Below are positions 37,901-48,266 of a DNA stretch of 60,000 bases, piece by piece. The position numbers and the translations under genes are program-made. The stretch is from Liolophura sinensis (taxonomy: Eukaryota; Mollusca; Polyplacophora; Chitonida; Chitonidae), in contig NC_088300.1 in NCBI RefSeq assembly GCF_032854445.1, positions 34,703,608 through 34,763,607 of the forward strand, read 5' to 3'. The notes below the pieces were generated by a model that had not been told where the DNA came from, ran no database searches, and worked only from the letters and a program-made list of their open reading frames with translations. The stretch's first letter is position 1; the number at the start of each line of letters is the position of its first letter.

Positions 37901-39433
37901 GTAAACCTTTTATCGGTTTCTTGCCCCGGCTTTATTTATGACTTCTGACATGTGTAGATGGCAGTGCCGCCTAATTAATGTGGGTGTTGGCAGAAATTGA
38001 TGACAAAATGTTCACTTCAAACGAGCGGCAATTTTTTGAATCTTTGCCAACCTAACACAAAGAAACTCAATACGAAACATTGATTCCGAGCACTTGATCG
38101 AGACGAAAGCTTGTGTAGTAATAGTGTTCCGTCGATCTCAGCTTAATCTTATTTCAGCTTATCTCCAATTCAAGTTTCATCAGCGTGGTAACGGTACACT
38201 AAATTTGTCGAGCTGGGCTTCAGCAGCCATAATTGGATTATGTAACGAGAGTCGAGTGTTTTTGTACACAAATGGAAATGGATCGCTTCAGCCTGTGATT
38301 GATTTTGTGTGGAAAAACACCAGTAGCTATTTGTATGTGTAATGGTTATACCTTTAGATCAAGGATGAAACGGTCGTATAGCTCCTGACCTTTAAATGCG
38401 AGAAAAAAAAAATGAAAATTTAAGCATACATCTTCTGAAAGACCACTGAAAAATATATATGGAGAACAGAGCTGGTTTTTCTGTCAGAAAATCCGAACAT
38501 GGCCAAAGGCTAGAATGCTGAAATGGACTATGTGGACCGCACTGACAATATAAGGTCATACCACCTCAGAAGCAGTTTTTCCAGTCTAATGCATATGCTA
38601 TGAATATCGCATATTATCCCACAGAAATAATGAAATACGTTCGGGAAATAAAAGTTTTAATGGTATTTCAAAGGATACTCATGTATTTTTATTATTTTTC
38701 CACGATTTTAAAATATACAAAATGACGGCTTAAATGCAGACGTTGTAGTTATACCTATATGACAAAAGAATAACTGGGTTACCTGCTGTTAAATGTCGTT
38801 CTTCAATTTTTAGGATAAAAAATACCTCATCAGCGTACTGGTTCCTATAGGGGTGGGCATTACCGGTGCTGTGATCATAGTCGTCGTGGCCTATGCTGTC
38901 AGATCTTACAAACGAAAACAGAAGCGCAGAGCATTTACATCTCCCAGTAGAACCTTCAGAGTAAGTCCTAGTATTTCTTCTTCTTATTATTATTATCTTA
39001 TTATTATTATTATCTTATTATTATTATTATCTTATTATTATTATTTCGTCACAGGGTAGGCTTGGACCTGAACTACACAGGAATATATCCTGATTGGTTG
39101 GGGGGAAAAATTCTAGTCTTATAAAATTTGTTTTCTTGTTTACAATCTGCTGCGAAAAACAACCCCGATTCATTTCGTCCAAGTGATAAAATTCGGATGA
39201 AGTGTTCTTACGGGTCGCTCATAAATAAGTACAAGTTTTAAAAGAGGTACTGTCCTCCACATTCTAAACAGAACTCTTGAAGAGCAAGCCATGAACACGG
39301 GATCTCCTCTTCCACACCGAGATACAAAAAGTACTGATGAAATTTGATTTCTGTTTTGTTACAGCCCCAGGCCCAGCTAGCAATCATGGACCAAGTGTTG
39401 CTGTTAGATGACAGCTCTGACGACGAATTCTAG
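33592..39433 (+). CDS. Four-exon gene for a 523-aa N-glycan-dense single-pass membrane glycoprotein (family not recognised)
   Basis: Coding exons are 33592-34906, 36632-36672, 38814-38960 and 39365-39433. All introns are GT-AG and the phases fit (1, 0, 0). The predicted protein has a signal peptide (about residues 1-20, hydrophobic core GVCCIVFACLG). Its Ser/Thr/Asn-rich ectodomain carries 28 N-X-S/T sequons from N33 to N389 and only two cysteines (C289, C301). A transmembrane helix lies at about 457-481, followed by a basic stop-transfer stretch (RSYKRKQKRR) and a tail of about 42 residues ending LLLDDSSDDEF. This is the architecture of a type I surface sialomucin-like protein. Role at the plasma membrane or in endosomes, such as an anti-adhesive coat or receptor, is inference only. 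I recognise no named domain. The single small alternative would be a lysosomal or secretory-granule membrane protein, given the tail. The gene model is strong; the function is unknown. Confidence 0.85.
34907..36631 (+). other. Intron 1 of the glycoprotein gene
   Basis: 1,725 bp, phase 1. It carries an in-frame stop at 34960-34962 and an AATAAA at 35326-35331, so intron retention with early polyadenylation could give a secreted 456-aa form. The stretch about 36030-36400 is visibly richer in G and C than its surroundings. I see no ORF or repeat in it. Confidence 0.75.
35326..35331 (+). terminator. Possible intronic polyadenylation signal AATAAA
   Basis: It lies in intron 1, 364 bases after the read-through stop at 34962. 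It could end a short transcript that encodes a soluble ectodomain. Weak on its own, because AATAAA is frequent in AT-rich DNA. Confidence 0.2.
36632..36672 (+). CDS. 41-bp microexon (residues 439-452)
   Basis: The acceptor 'cttgtctgtttcag' ends at 36631 and the donor 'gagg|gtaagtat' begins at 36673. Joined to the overhanging G of the previous exon it reads VPIEDGPFGSLIWR and ends in phase 0, which keeps the frame into the transmembrane exon. The exon supplies the short stem just outside the membrane. Its frame-preserving fit between two well-formed splice sites is the evidence. It is only 41 bp and would be missed by ORF searches. Skipping it would shift the frame, so it should be constitutive if the membrane form is made. 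Confidence 0.75.
36673..38813 (+). other. Intron 2 of the glycoprotein gene
   Basis: 2,141 bp, phase 0. Short open frames (for example 36720-36902 and 38094-38342) are unsupported by splice sites or composition. No dispersed repeat was recognised. Confidence 0.75.
38814..38960 (+). CDS. Transmembrane exon (residues 453-501)
   Basis: The acceptor 'cttcaatttttag' ends at 38813 and the donor 'ttcaga|gtaagt' starts at 38961. The exon is 147 bp, phase 0 at both ends. It reads DKKYLISVLVPIGVG..., a 25-residue hydrophobic helix (about 457-481), and then RSYKRKQKRR. The positive-inside pattern gives an N-out, C-in type I topology. Because the exon is symmetric (0-0), skipping it would produce a soluble protein that keeps the tail. 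Confidence 0.85.
38961..39364 (+). other. Intron 3 of the glycoprotein gene, with a TTA/TTATC microsatellite
   Basis: 404 bp, phase 0. A (TTA)n microsatellite interrupted by C lies at about 38984-39048, just after the donor. Nothing else was recognised. Confidence 0.75.
39365..39433 (+). CDS. Terminal coding exon, cytoplasmic tail (residues 502-523)
   Basis: The acceptor 'ctgttttgttacag' ends at 39364. In phase 0 the exon reads PQAQLAIMDQVLLLDDSSDDEF and stops at TAG 39431-39433. The tail contains DQVLLL (510-515), which fits the acidic dileucine pattern [DE]XXXL[LI] used for clathrin-adaptor sorting. SSDDE (518-522) fits casein kinase 2 acidic-cluster sites. The extreme C-terminus DEF fits a class III PDZ ligand. 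These are pattern matches, not proof of use. Confidence 0.8.
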   Translation, partial: PQAQLAIMDQVLLLDDSSDDEF

Positions 39434-39497
39434 ACCATCATATATAGCGCCAAACGATGGCCGCAGCACCATTAACTTCCAAACAGCGAGACATGTA

Positions 39498-39945
39498 TTA
39501 CGGTGAGCACTCTATAGTGTTGTTTGATGGTGAGCTCTACATAGTGTAGTACTGTACAGCTGTGTATGGAGATGAGCTGTACGCGAGAATTTTACAGACA
39601 TTTCATGGTAAGCTCAGCTCCCTAATGTGACGGTGAGCAGAGACCAACATTATTTGATGGTGAGCTTTACACAACACTATGTTGTGCCCGAGAGTAAGCA
39701 CTGCACAGTGGTGTTTGATGGCGAGCACTGTGTAGTCGTGTTTGACGGTGACAACTGTACAGATGCGTTTGACGGTGAACGTCGTACAGTCGTTTTGAGG
39801 GTGAGCACTAAAGTACTGTACCACAGTGTTTGATAATGAGCACTGGTACCGCCGTGTTTGACTGAAAGCTCTGTATAGCAATATATGTGACCAGGTAGGA
39901 CTATACAGCCTTGTTTTCACGAGGAATTCTACATAATGGCATTTG
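39498..39945 (+). repeat. Degenerate minisatellite, core about 27 bp, inside the predicted 3'UTR
   Basis: Diverged units share the core 'gtttgacggtgagcactg' followed by 'tacag'. Three adjacent units at about 39708-39790 are spaced 27 bp apart; others are stretched to 30-40 bp. Open frames in it (39627-39833 + strand, 39603-40073 - strand) follow from the periodicity and are not genes. Confidence 0.75.
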
Positions 39946-40652
39946 ACAGGGATTGGACACCATAACCATGTGATTCTCCTGCCGACATCACAGCAATTTG
40001 CACCGGGATTAACCAAGACTGAGTCCTCCCAAATACGAGCCCAATATTGGTTGTGATTCCTTTTTGCGGACAATCTAAAGCCTCAGAGCCGCTCGTTCAG
40101 TAAATTAGAGGGAAAGCAGGACGCCAAATCCCCACAGCTCTGAATATGGGAATTAGCAGTGGTGCGTGGGATGCGTTCTAGGTCAACTGAACTGTCCGTC
40201 GGATAAATGACTGGCAAATAAGAACAATACAACTGAATGGTATCTCAATTGCCTGGTACAGCAATAGACAACTGGTTGTGGGACAGATCATTTAACGGCT
40301 TTAAGACTCGTCCTGATAATATCTAGTATCCCAGCTCTCTGCACAACGGTGGGCTTTCCTTTTATTACTGATTATGTTCTCGTTATCAAGGCTGTAGTCG
40401 AGGGATTTGATGGCATACCTTGTAGTACATGTGTCACATAAGCTGTTGTCCACGGCACGGACGTGGGAAAAGACGTAGGACTATAGAGACAAGGAAACTA
40501 AGAGAATGGGAGTCTACAGATGTCCATGACAGAGAAGGAAGCCTTATTGTGTGCCGGCGTCTGTCTTGACTACGGCAACGCTCATCCCCACTATTTACGT
40601 GAGGAATTTAGAATGTGGAATATTATTGCAGTATCCCTAGGGACAGTCGTAG

Positions 40653-40658
40653 AATAAA
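40653..40658 (+). terminator. Candidate polyadenylation signal AATAAA
   Basis: This is the first AATAAA downstream of the glycoprotein stop codon. A GT-rich element follows at about 40677-40693. Confidence 0.45.
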
Positions 40659-40675
40659 GCCCACGAACGGAACCC

Positions 40676-41754
40676 GTCTGTGCGTGCCTGTAATGCGGCG
40701 AAGGTACCCAAACCAGTGTCAAAATATCATCTCCACCATTCCAAGATAAGATTAAGATATGGCCTAATATATCTAATAGGGTATCGGTTTACAAAGTAAA
40801 TGTAAACTGTGTTATATTGCACCGCCAAATCTTTGAAAATGGTTTACTTTCCGTTGCCAACCGTCTGTTCACATTTGGAGATCTGTTTGAAGTTTATACG
40901 TTGTTCTGTCGTGTTGACTTTTAGATTTTCCATATGTTTTTGATGTGAGTGTATACAACTAGTAAACCAATTTACCGTACTTGTGTATAATATATAGAGG
41001 TTCATAATTCAAACTGTTTTGGACGGTAGAAAGTATTATTTTTGTAAAAGAATACACCGGCTGAAGGATGAATAAGTGATATGAAATTGTGAGTTTCACC
41101 ATAAATACGCGTCCAGTCTGTCAATAGGAATTGGTTGTATCCGCTCCGAGTTGAGGTGTACATTGTCTTCTCGTATGGCGACACAGTACAATCTTAGAAC
41201 AATGAAGTGGCTAACGTACCTTTTCCACATCAACGGTTATTCCATTTTAAGTTTGAATTTGCGTTGTTTTTTGTATACCATCCAATCACTTACGTATTAA
41301 GTGATTCGCAATCTAAGCAAGTCAGCGGAAATATAGATTGCTTACAACTTCCGGTGTTGATTAACGATAATATTTCAGTTTCAGGAAAGATTAAAAAAAT
41401 TTTTGCAACGATGTTTCGTTTCATAATACAGCTGCAACATTTCCCTTCGACATTACTGCACAATAAATTTGCAAGTATGACTGATTTTGATTGATGATCA
41501 ATTCTGGATTTCTCGTTTCACATCCATGTAAATCGCCCAAATACTTACTGTTGGTTACAGTTGTCTTTTCTTGACTTTTCCTGCACATGGCCGAGTCCAG
41601 AGTATGATTGTTTGATAACACCAACGCCATCGTAGCTTATTATTCTATAGATGAAAGTGTATATACGTGTACAAACAGAAAGAATACTTAGTACTTAGGA
41701 GTTAATTTATCACATTTAGGTCTTTTTTTTAAAATATTATTAGTTTTCTACATC
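40676..41754. other. Downstream of the glycoprotein gene, no gene seen
   Basis: AT-rich with only short frames. Confidence 0.6.
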
Positions 41755-41978
41755 TACACAGCGCAGCACAATAGCTCAAGAGCTTCACCAGTGTAGTTGC
41801 TGAGAGTTCGAAACCAGCTCATACTGGCTTTCTCTCCGATGTTACGTGGGAAGGCCATGACAGCAACCTGCGGTTGGTCATGGGCTCTGCCTGATTTCTT
41901 CCCACTCAAAGGCTGACCACCGTCACATAAGGAAATTTTTCTTGAATACGACGTAAAACACCAATCAAATAAAATACA
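41755..41978 (+). mobile_element. tRNA-derived SINE, near full length, diverged
   Basis: Has a B-box-like 'gagttcgaaacc', then 'cagcaacctgcgg', 'gattcttcc'-type body and the 3' end 'gaatacgacgtaaaacacc' with 'aatcaaataaa'. The A box is decayed ('aatagctcaagag'). Confidence 0.75.
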
Positions 41979-44900
41979 TGAATGGTTATAGTACTGTCTA
42001 ATATGTTTAATTGTTGTTACATTTATGGCGTATAATACAAAAAACCCGTTGTGAATAGCATTAAAAGAATAAAAATAAGTTACGAAATTATGTTTCATGA
42101 CAGCGGTAATTTTTTAAACAGACAAAAGAAAGATATCTGACATTTTATTCATTTAATGTATTAAATCATTTCAGATGACATATTTAATTCATCAGTTCTA
42201 AAAGATGATTTTGTCCGTGTTTATTTATGTTGATGCCGACACAGGTTACAAATTTAATTTTACTTTACGTAAAGCAGTTACATTTATATATATACATAGA
42301 GTGTATTCGTTCACTAGGTTAATGGCAGACATTTAATATGTATACATACCTTATGTCTATATGTATGAAATATGATATCGCTTTACATGTAGCTTGTGGT
42401 TGCTATTTCGAAATAAATCCCCTATTTAGTCAGTTTGATTCGTCATATCCTTAGTCCCCAAAAAACAATTCATCTCAATTTTCTCGTCAAGGATAGACGA
42501 AAGCATATCGTGTCCTGGAGCAATTGGGTACAAGTGTCATCTGAGGGAGTGATTCGCCAGATTAGGCTCATACTGAGACTTCAAATAACAGTGAAAACTC
42601 GACGTTAATTTTCACTATCTTGACATTCTGAATTGACTTTTGTTGAATTTATGAGCCAACCCTAGAGCCAATAGATATGATGAAGCTGCCTGCTGACAAA
42701 GACGATATAAGATGCCGCTCGTTTTTCTTACAGATCTGACATTGTCGATAGCGGCAAGGATTCGCGGCTCTATATTTCCGGGGGGTTTTTTTGTTCGCTG
42801 CGTGACGTTGTAATAGTTTCAGCGATTTATAGTTTCTTATAAGATGAAATCACGGATTTGAGGATGTACGAAAAAAACTTCCACACAGCATGTCGTCTAA
42901 ATTAAAACTGGATTTCATCAATACATCAAATGTTATCGCGAATTCTACCCCGCTGAACTGGAATGATCCGTATGACACCAATGCTAGTTTAACACGGGAT
43001 CTTCGTCGTCTAATAGAACCATGCTGAATGATATTTCAATTTCCGGGTGTTTTAAGAATTTCAGAGACTTCATTTTCCTGATTGATTAAGGAATTATGCG
43101 TCATATTCTGGAAATATTGCTACATGGCATATTAGTGTTTCTATGGATTTAGGAAAGTCTTTCCTTTCTTAAGAGACACTCAAATAAGTAAGTAAAACGT
43201 GAATCCCAAACTTTCTAGGCGAGAAAACTTTGGAGAATAATACAAATAATAACATCAATTGAAGGACCAAACTGATTTGAAGGACCGATATTAAATTCAC
43301 AGACACTTGCAATAAAACTTCTTTTATTGAGAGCATAAATTTCCACCTGAACCACACCTTTTCTGATGTGAATTTCTTCTCCATCTGAATAATTAATAAC
43401 CTAACTCCTCGTAAACCTGCTTGTTTAGGGAGGTTTCCTGATGGATAGACAAAGTTTCAATACGAAATACCCTCTCTGTCAGCAATTAATAAGTACTTAA
43501 TGGAGGCTTACGCTAGGCCTTATTCTACACGCAACATTAGCGATGGATGTTCAGCAGATGTCTTATATCAATGTTAGTTTCTCAGCTAGATTGTTGTGTG
43601 GGGAACAACGTTGGCAATACACACTGGTTCCACTGTCTGAATAGATTAAAATATTAATGCTGTTCTCTTTTTTCAGGAAACGAATTTATTTATTTATCCG
43701 ATATCCAGTGGATTTGTGCTTAACGCCGAGTTCAGGATTGTTTGAAACGCACGGTGGTGGGCAAATTGAAGGGAAGATCAAGAAAACGGAGAAAATTACC
43801 CGAAAAAAATGCATCTGAAACAATGTACGACATCACCATACATGAAGTGGGTTGATTTGGTTAACCCAACAGATCACGTATACACTGTCTTAAATTACAG
43901 TTGGAGAATATGTTATCTGTAGCTTCGTGGCTGCCTCACTTTGCGTGGATATGAGTTCTGTCATCACAGATGTAGGGGGTTGGCCAATGCTGTTCAAACC
44001 GGAAATTACTTAAGAGTAGGTTATACTCTGGCAACGCCAACGAGAGAGCGGCGTCTTTAGCAGAGAATCACGGAACCCTACTCCTCAGCAAAAAATAGAT
44101 ATTCTGGGGCAATAAAACAGAAGACGACAGTTTAAGTTGGCAATTTATCAGAGCCAAGGCTTTCTTACCAGGACTGATATTGATTTATCATGTCGGTAAT
44201 AGTTGGAGAAATGATATTCCTTGGTCAGCATGAGTATTCTCCTCACGCCGATCGCTCTTTTTTTATACAACGCTTTCGAACAAGTAACGCTCCAAGTCAA
44301 AAAAGCTGAGCTGAACTGTTGGTGGAACTAACTGCGAAATATATTTTTGGGACTGACAGAAAATACAACAGATTTTGTTTGTGTGACTCAAAGAGAAATA
44401 AAAAAAAGTTACATGTTTTTTAGGAACTAAAATCGATAGAAAATTTAACTGAACACGTTTTTGTGTTGAGAAGTGTTTTAATATGTCGTGCAATGCCAAT
44501 ACAGGCGTTACCAAGATCACTATTTATATTCTTGCTCGTGCCATTAACACAATGCTCCCCAAAACTGAGCCATGTGACATCTCATTTTCAACAAGAAAAC
44601 GACCACTATTCTCAAGTCTACCCGCAAACAAATTATGAATCAGTTATACAGAATTGTAATTAAAAACTGACCAATACATTTATATCCTGAAACGTTTTTA
44701 ACTTGACTTTTCAATCGATCCTCTTCACACGGGTCAAGTAATCTGCGTAAATGAAACTTTATTGGCAATAATCGAATTTTAAAGGCCAAAGTTAATCAGT
44801 TTCCAAACACATCGTTGAAATGTCCGACAATGTATTGAAATAACAGTTTGTCATTAACTGTGCTATTTACCCAGCTCGTGCTCAAATTTGATCACAAACC

Positions 44901-46655
44901 GGAAGTGTATTTAGTTTGTGTGTACGCATGCCTATTTTCACTCTGACATAGAATACAGTGGAATATCTCTCAAGCTGAATTACATACTGAAACCCAACTG
45001 TATACTGGTAGTTAATGAGGCACGGATCAAATCTCAACCGGAAAATATTAGGTGGTTGGCATCGATGATGAGGTTTCTAGGCGGAAGTGAACCTCATAAA
45101 ATTCTATACCTTTCATAAAGGCTAAGCGACATTGTGTAACATCGGCTCATTCGCTTTGATCTTCATAGGGTCTGCAGCCAAACTGTCTACGCTGTATACG
45201 GATAGCATATATCACAGCCTGGCATTTTTTCAGAAATCTCTCTATGGTGAGATCACATCTTTCAGAGTCGCATTCTTCTTCCACAGAAGCCATTTATTTA
45301 AGACCGAAACGAAGCCTTTGATTTATGTCATGATAACGCTACAAATGAAAGCGGAGAAAATAATCTGGATCTGTTTCCCGTTTGCACAGATGCTACTTAT
45401 CAAAAACATAGTATTGGACAAGTACGTTATCTGCAACTGTTATCTTGTCTTTACTGATGACAGGCACTGATTTAGTTGACATAATAACGGAGGAGAACAT
45501 GCCTTAGCTTGTATACAAATATAGTCATCGTCTTATTACTTCCGTACAATTACATTCTCATTTATCTACCCATGTGTCCGGAGTAGAAAAAAGCACGTCA
45601 CAAAGTAAGCAGTCATGATAAGGTCCCTGATGTTTGGCTGATATTTCCACAAATCCAAGGTTATTGTACTGATTTGATCATAGTCACTCGGAGGTCCAAG
45701 TTATGGCTAAGCTCTCGCTGGCTCAGTCGTTCAGTTCCGGTCATAGCCGATAAAATCATGACTAACACTGCTGACTCAGCTACGGTTTTAAGTGAGGGTG
45801 TTTGTGAGGTACCTATCGAGGCATAATAGTTTACTGGGCGCAATAAAGTTTCCTCCATCCTTATAATCAAAGGCAAGGAAGATATCAACGAGAAGTAGGC
45901 CTTTGTATCAGATGAAAGACCGTGGTCGTCTGACCACACTGGGACGACTGACATTACATCAGGTTTTTGCCACATATCCGACACATGCACATATACCTGT
46001 ACATCTAGGAATGCATTTGCCGAATATACCTTGAAACGAACTATTTCAAGCGAAAAATATGGAAGTGATGACAGTGATACCCTCTAAGTTATTAGAGACC
46101 ATGGAGAAGAAACTGATGTTTTGAAATCATGTTACTTGGTTTGGGAAAAATCTAAAAAAGCAAATCGATCTATTTTCCCGGGCAGTTTTTGATGGTTTTT
46201 CTTCTGATAAATTCTTCATTTTATGGTGTTTTCTTTACTTTTAAGGGGAAAAAACCACCAGTGTTAGGTCACTCTCTCCGAGGCGTGCGCGTGTCAAAAC
46301 AGCACCCGGCGACCCAAGGATAAGCAGTAACAATCCAAACAATGTAGATAAAATTTCTTCCGTATGAAGTTAATCACCAACAGGATAAATAAGTAAATAT
46401 ATAAGTAAGCCGGCAGTATAGACAGACCGAGATTCCCAAACGATTCCATTGAGAGACTGTCTTACGACGTCTCAATCCACTGAAGAGACTTCCCTTATAA
46501 CCGTATCTTGTGACATCTAGCCGGCACTCACAGGGGAATACAGCATAGTCATGATTAACGTCCTTAACACGCACTTTTCCTTATTCTGCCTTAAGTCCAA
46601 CCCAGCGCAGCTCTCGTTCTCATTACACTCAAATATGGGTGTCGAAACAGATATC
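41979..46655. other. Intergenic, nothing recognised apart from a SINE remnant
   Basis: Remnant at 43684-43790. Frames near 45132-45470 and 45661-45990 (about 110 aa each) show no domain. Confidence 0.55.
43684..43790 (-). mobile_element. Old SINE remnant
   Basis: 'tttatttatttatccgat' then 'gtgcttaacgccgagttcagg' resembles the reversed family 3' end. The body is barely recognisable. Confidence 0.35.
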
Positions 46656-47788
46656 TGCCAATAATAGAAAGACCAGTTAGTCAAAAGATTCCAGAACCAT
46701 TTGCCAATAATAGCAAGACCAGTTAGTTAATAGTTTCTAAAACCATTTGCCAGTAATAGCAAGACCAGTTAGTTAATAGTTTCTAAAACCATTTGCCAAT
46801 AATAGCAAGACCAGTTAGTTAATAGTTTCCAGAATCATTCGCAAATAAGAGCAAGACGAGTTTGTCAATAGTTTCCAGAACCATTTACCAATAATGGCAA
46901 GACCAGTTAGTTAATAGTTTCCAGAACCATTTGCCAATAAGAGCAAGACGAGTTAGTCAATAGTTTCCAGAACCATTTGCCAATAAGAGCAAGACGAGTT
47001 AGTTAATAGTTTCCAGAACCATTTGCCAATAAGAGCAAGACCAGTTAATTAATAGTTTCTAAAACCATTTGACAATAATAGAAAGACCAGTTAGTTAATA
47101 GTTTCCAGAATCATTTGCCAATAAGAGCAAGACGAGTTAGTCAATAGTTTCCAGAACCATTTGCCAATAATAGCAAGACCATTTGGTTAATAGTTGCTAA
47201 AACCATTTGCCAATAATAGCAAGACCAGTTAGTTAATAGTTTCCAGAATCATTTGCCAATAAGAGCAAGACGAGTTTGTCAATAGTTTCCAGAACCATTT
47301 GCCCATAATGGCAAGACCAGTTAGTTAATAGTTTCCAGAATCATTTGCCAATAAGGGCAAGACGAGTTTGTCAATAGTTTCCAGAACCATTTGTCAATAA
47401 TAGCAAGACCAGTTAGTTAATAGCCAAAAATGGCAAGACCAGTTAGTTAATAGTTTCTAGAATCATTTGCCAATAAGAGCAAGACCAGTTAGTTAATAGT
47501 TTCTGAAACCATTTGCCAATAATGACAAGACCAGTTAGTTAATAGTTTCCAGAATCATTTGCCAATGGAGCAAGACGAGTTAGTCAATAGTTTCCAGAAC
47601 CATTTGCCAATAAGAGCAAGACCAGTCAATTAATAGTTTCCAGAATCATTTGTCAATAAGAGCAAGACCAGTTAGTCAATAGTTTCCAGAACCATTTGCC
47701 AATAAGAGCAAGACCAGTTAGTTAATAGTTTCTGAAACCATTTGCCAATAAGAGCAAGACCAGTTAGTTAATAGTTTCCAGAACCATT
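46656..47788. repeat. 46-bp satellite, about 25 copies, with an alternating two-unit pattern
   Basis: Unit: 'tgccaataatagcaagacca' + 'gttagttaatagtttccaga' + 'accatt'. Two variants, A ('aatagcaagaccag...ttaatag...aatcatt') and B ('aagagcaagacgag...tcaatag...aaccatt'), alternate in several places, giving a 92-bp higher-order unit. One unit (near 47390-47425) is truncated after 'ttaatag'. Confidence 0.95.
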
Positions 47789-48022
47789 GGACCATAATGG
47801 CAAAAGCAAAGTTCCACACAAACCCGTAAAATTTTTAAGAAATCATTAAGTAAGAAAAGGGACGGATTCATGCAAACAGAAACAGTCAACAGTTTTCAGT
47901 GTTACCAAAAACCAAAGGCATTTAGTGTTAAGCAGTAACCAAATCATATGCTATGCTAAGTTGTGACTAATCAAAATATGTACATCAGTGGTGATGTTAT
48001 CAGATTTTGTAGTGTAATAATT

Positions 48023-48258
48023 TTACTTACTTATTTGTACTTATTTATTCATTTATTCATTCATTTGCTTAGTGTTTTACGCCTTTCTCAAGAATATTTC
48101 ACTTACAAAACTGCGACCATGATTATGTTGGAAGGAAACTAGGCAGAATCCGGGGAAACCCGAGCTTATACGCAGGCTGATGGTAGACCTTCAAACGTTG
48201 AGCTTGAACTGACATCGGCAACTTTGGTGAAAGGCACCTGGGTTATTGCGCGGCGCTA
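48023..48258 (-). mobile_element. tRNA-derived SINE, near full length, reverse orientation
   Basis: Starts with an ATTT/ATTC tail, then 'gtgttttacgcctttctc' (the family 3' end), and reaches a decayed tRNA part near 48250. It is flanked by 'taataatt' at 48015-48022 and 48259-48266, a probable 8-bp target-site duplication. Confidence 0.75.
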
Positions 48259-48266
48259 TAATAATT

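Larger units (their letters stand above)
39434..40675 (+). other. Probable 3'UTR of the glycoprotein gene
   Basis: The first AATAAA after the stop is at 40653-40658 and is followed within about 20 bases by a GT-rich stretch ('cgtctgtgcgtgcctgt'), the usual arrangement of a polyadenylation site. The transcript would then have a 3'UTR of about 1.2 kb, and a minisatellite fills about 39498-39945. The end point is a prediction. Confidence 0.45.

Noticed and set aside
39603-40073. 156-aa minus-strand protein
   Set aside because: It lies over a minisatellite in the 3'UTR of the + strand gene, and the repetitive residues follow the DNA repeat.
46656-47788. CRISPR array
   Set aside because: Units are contiguous without unique spacers, and the DNA is eukaryotic.
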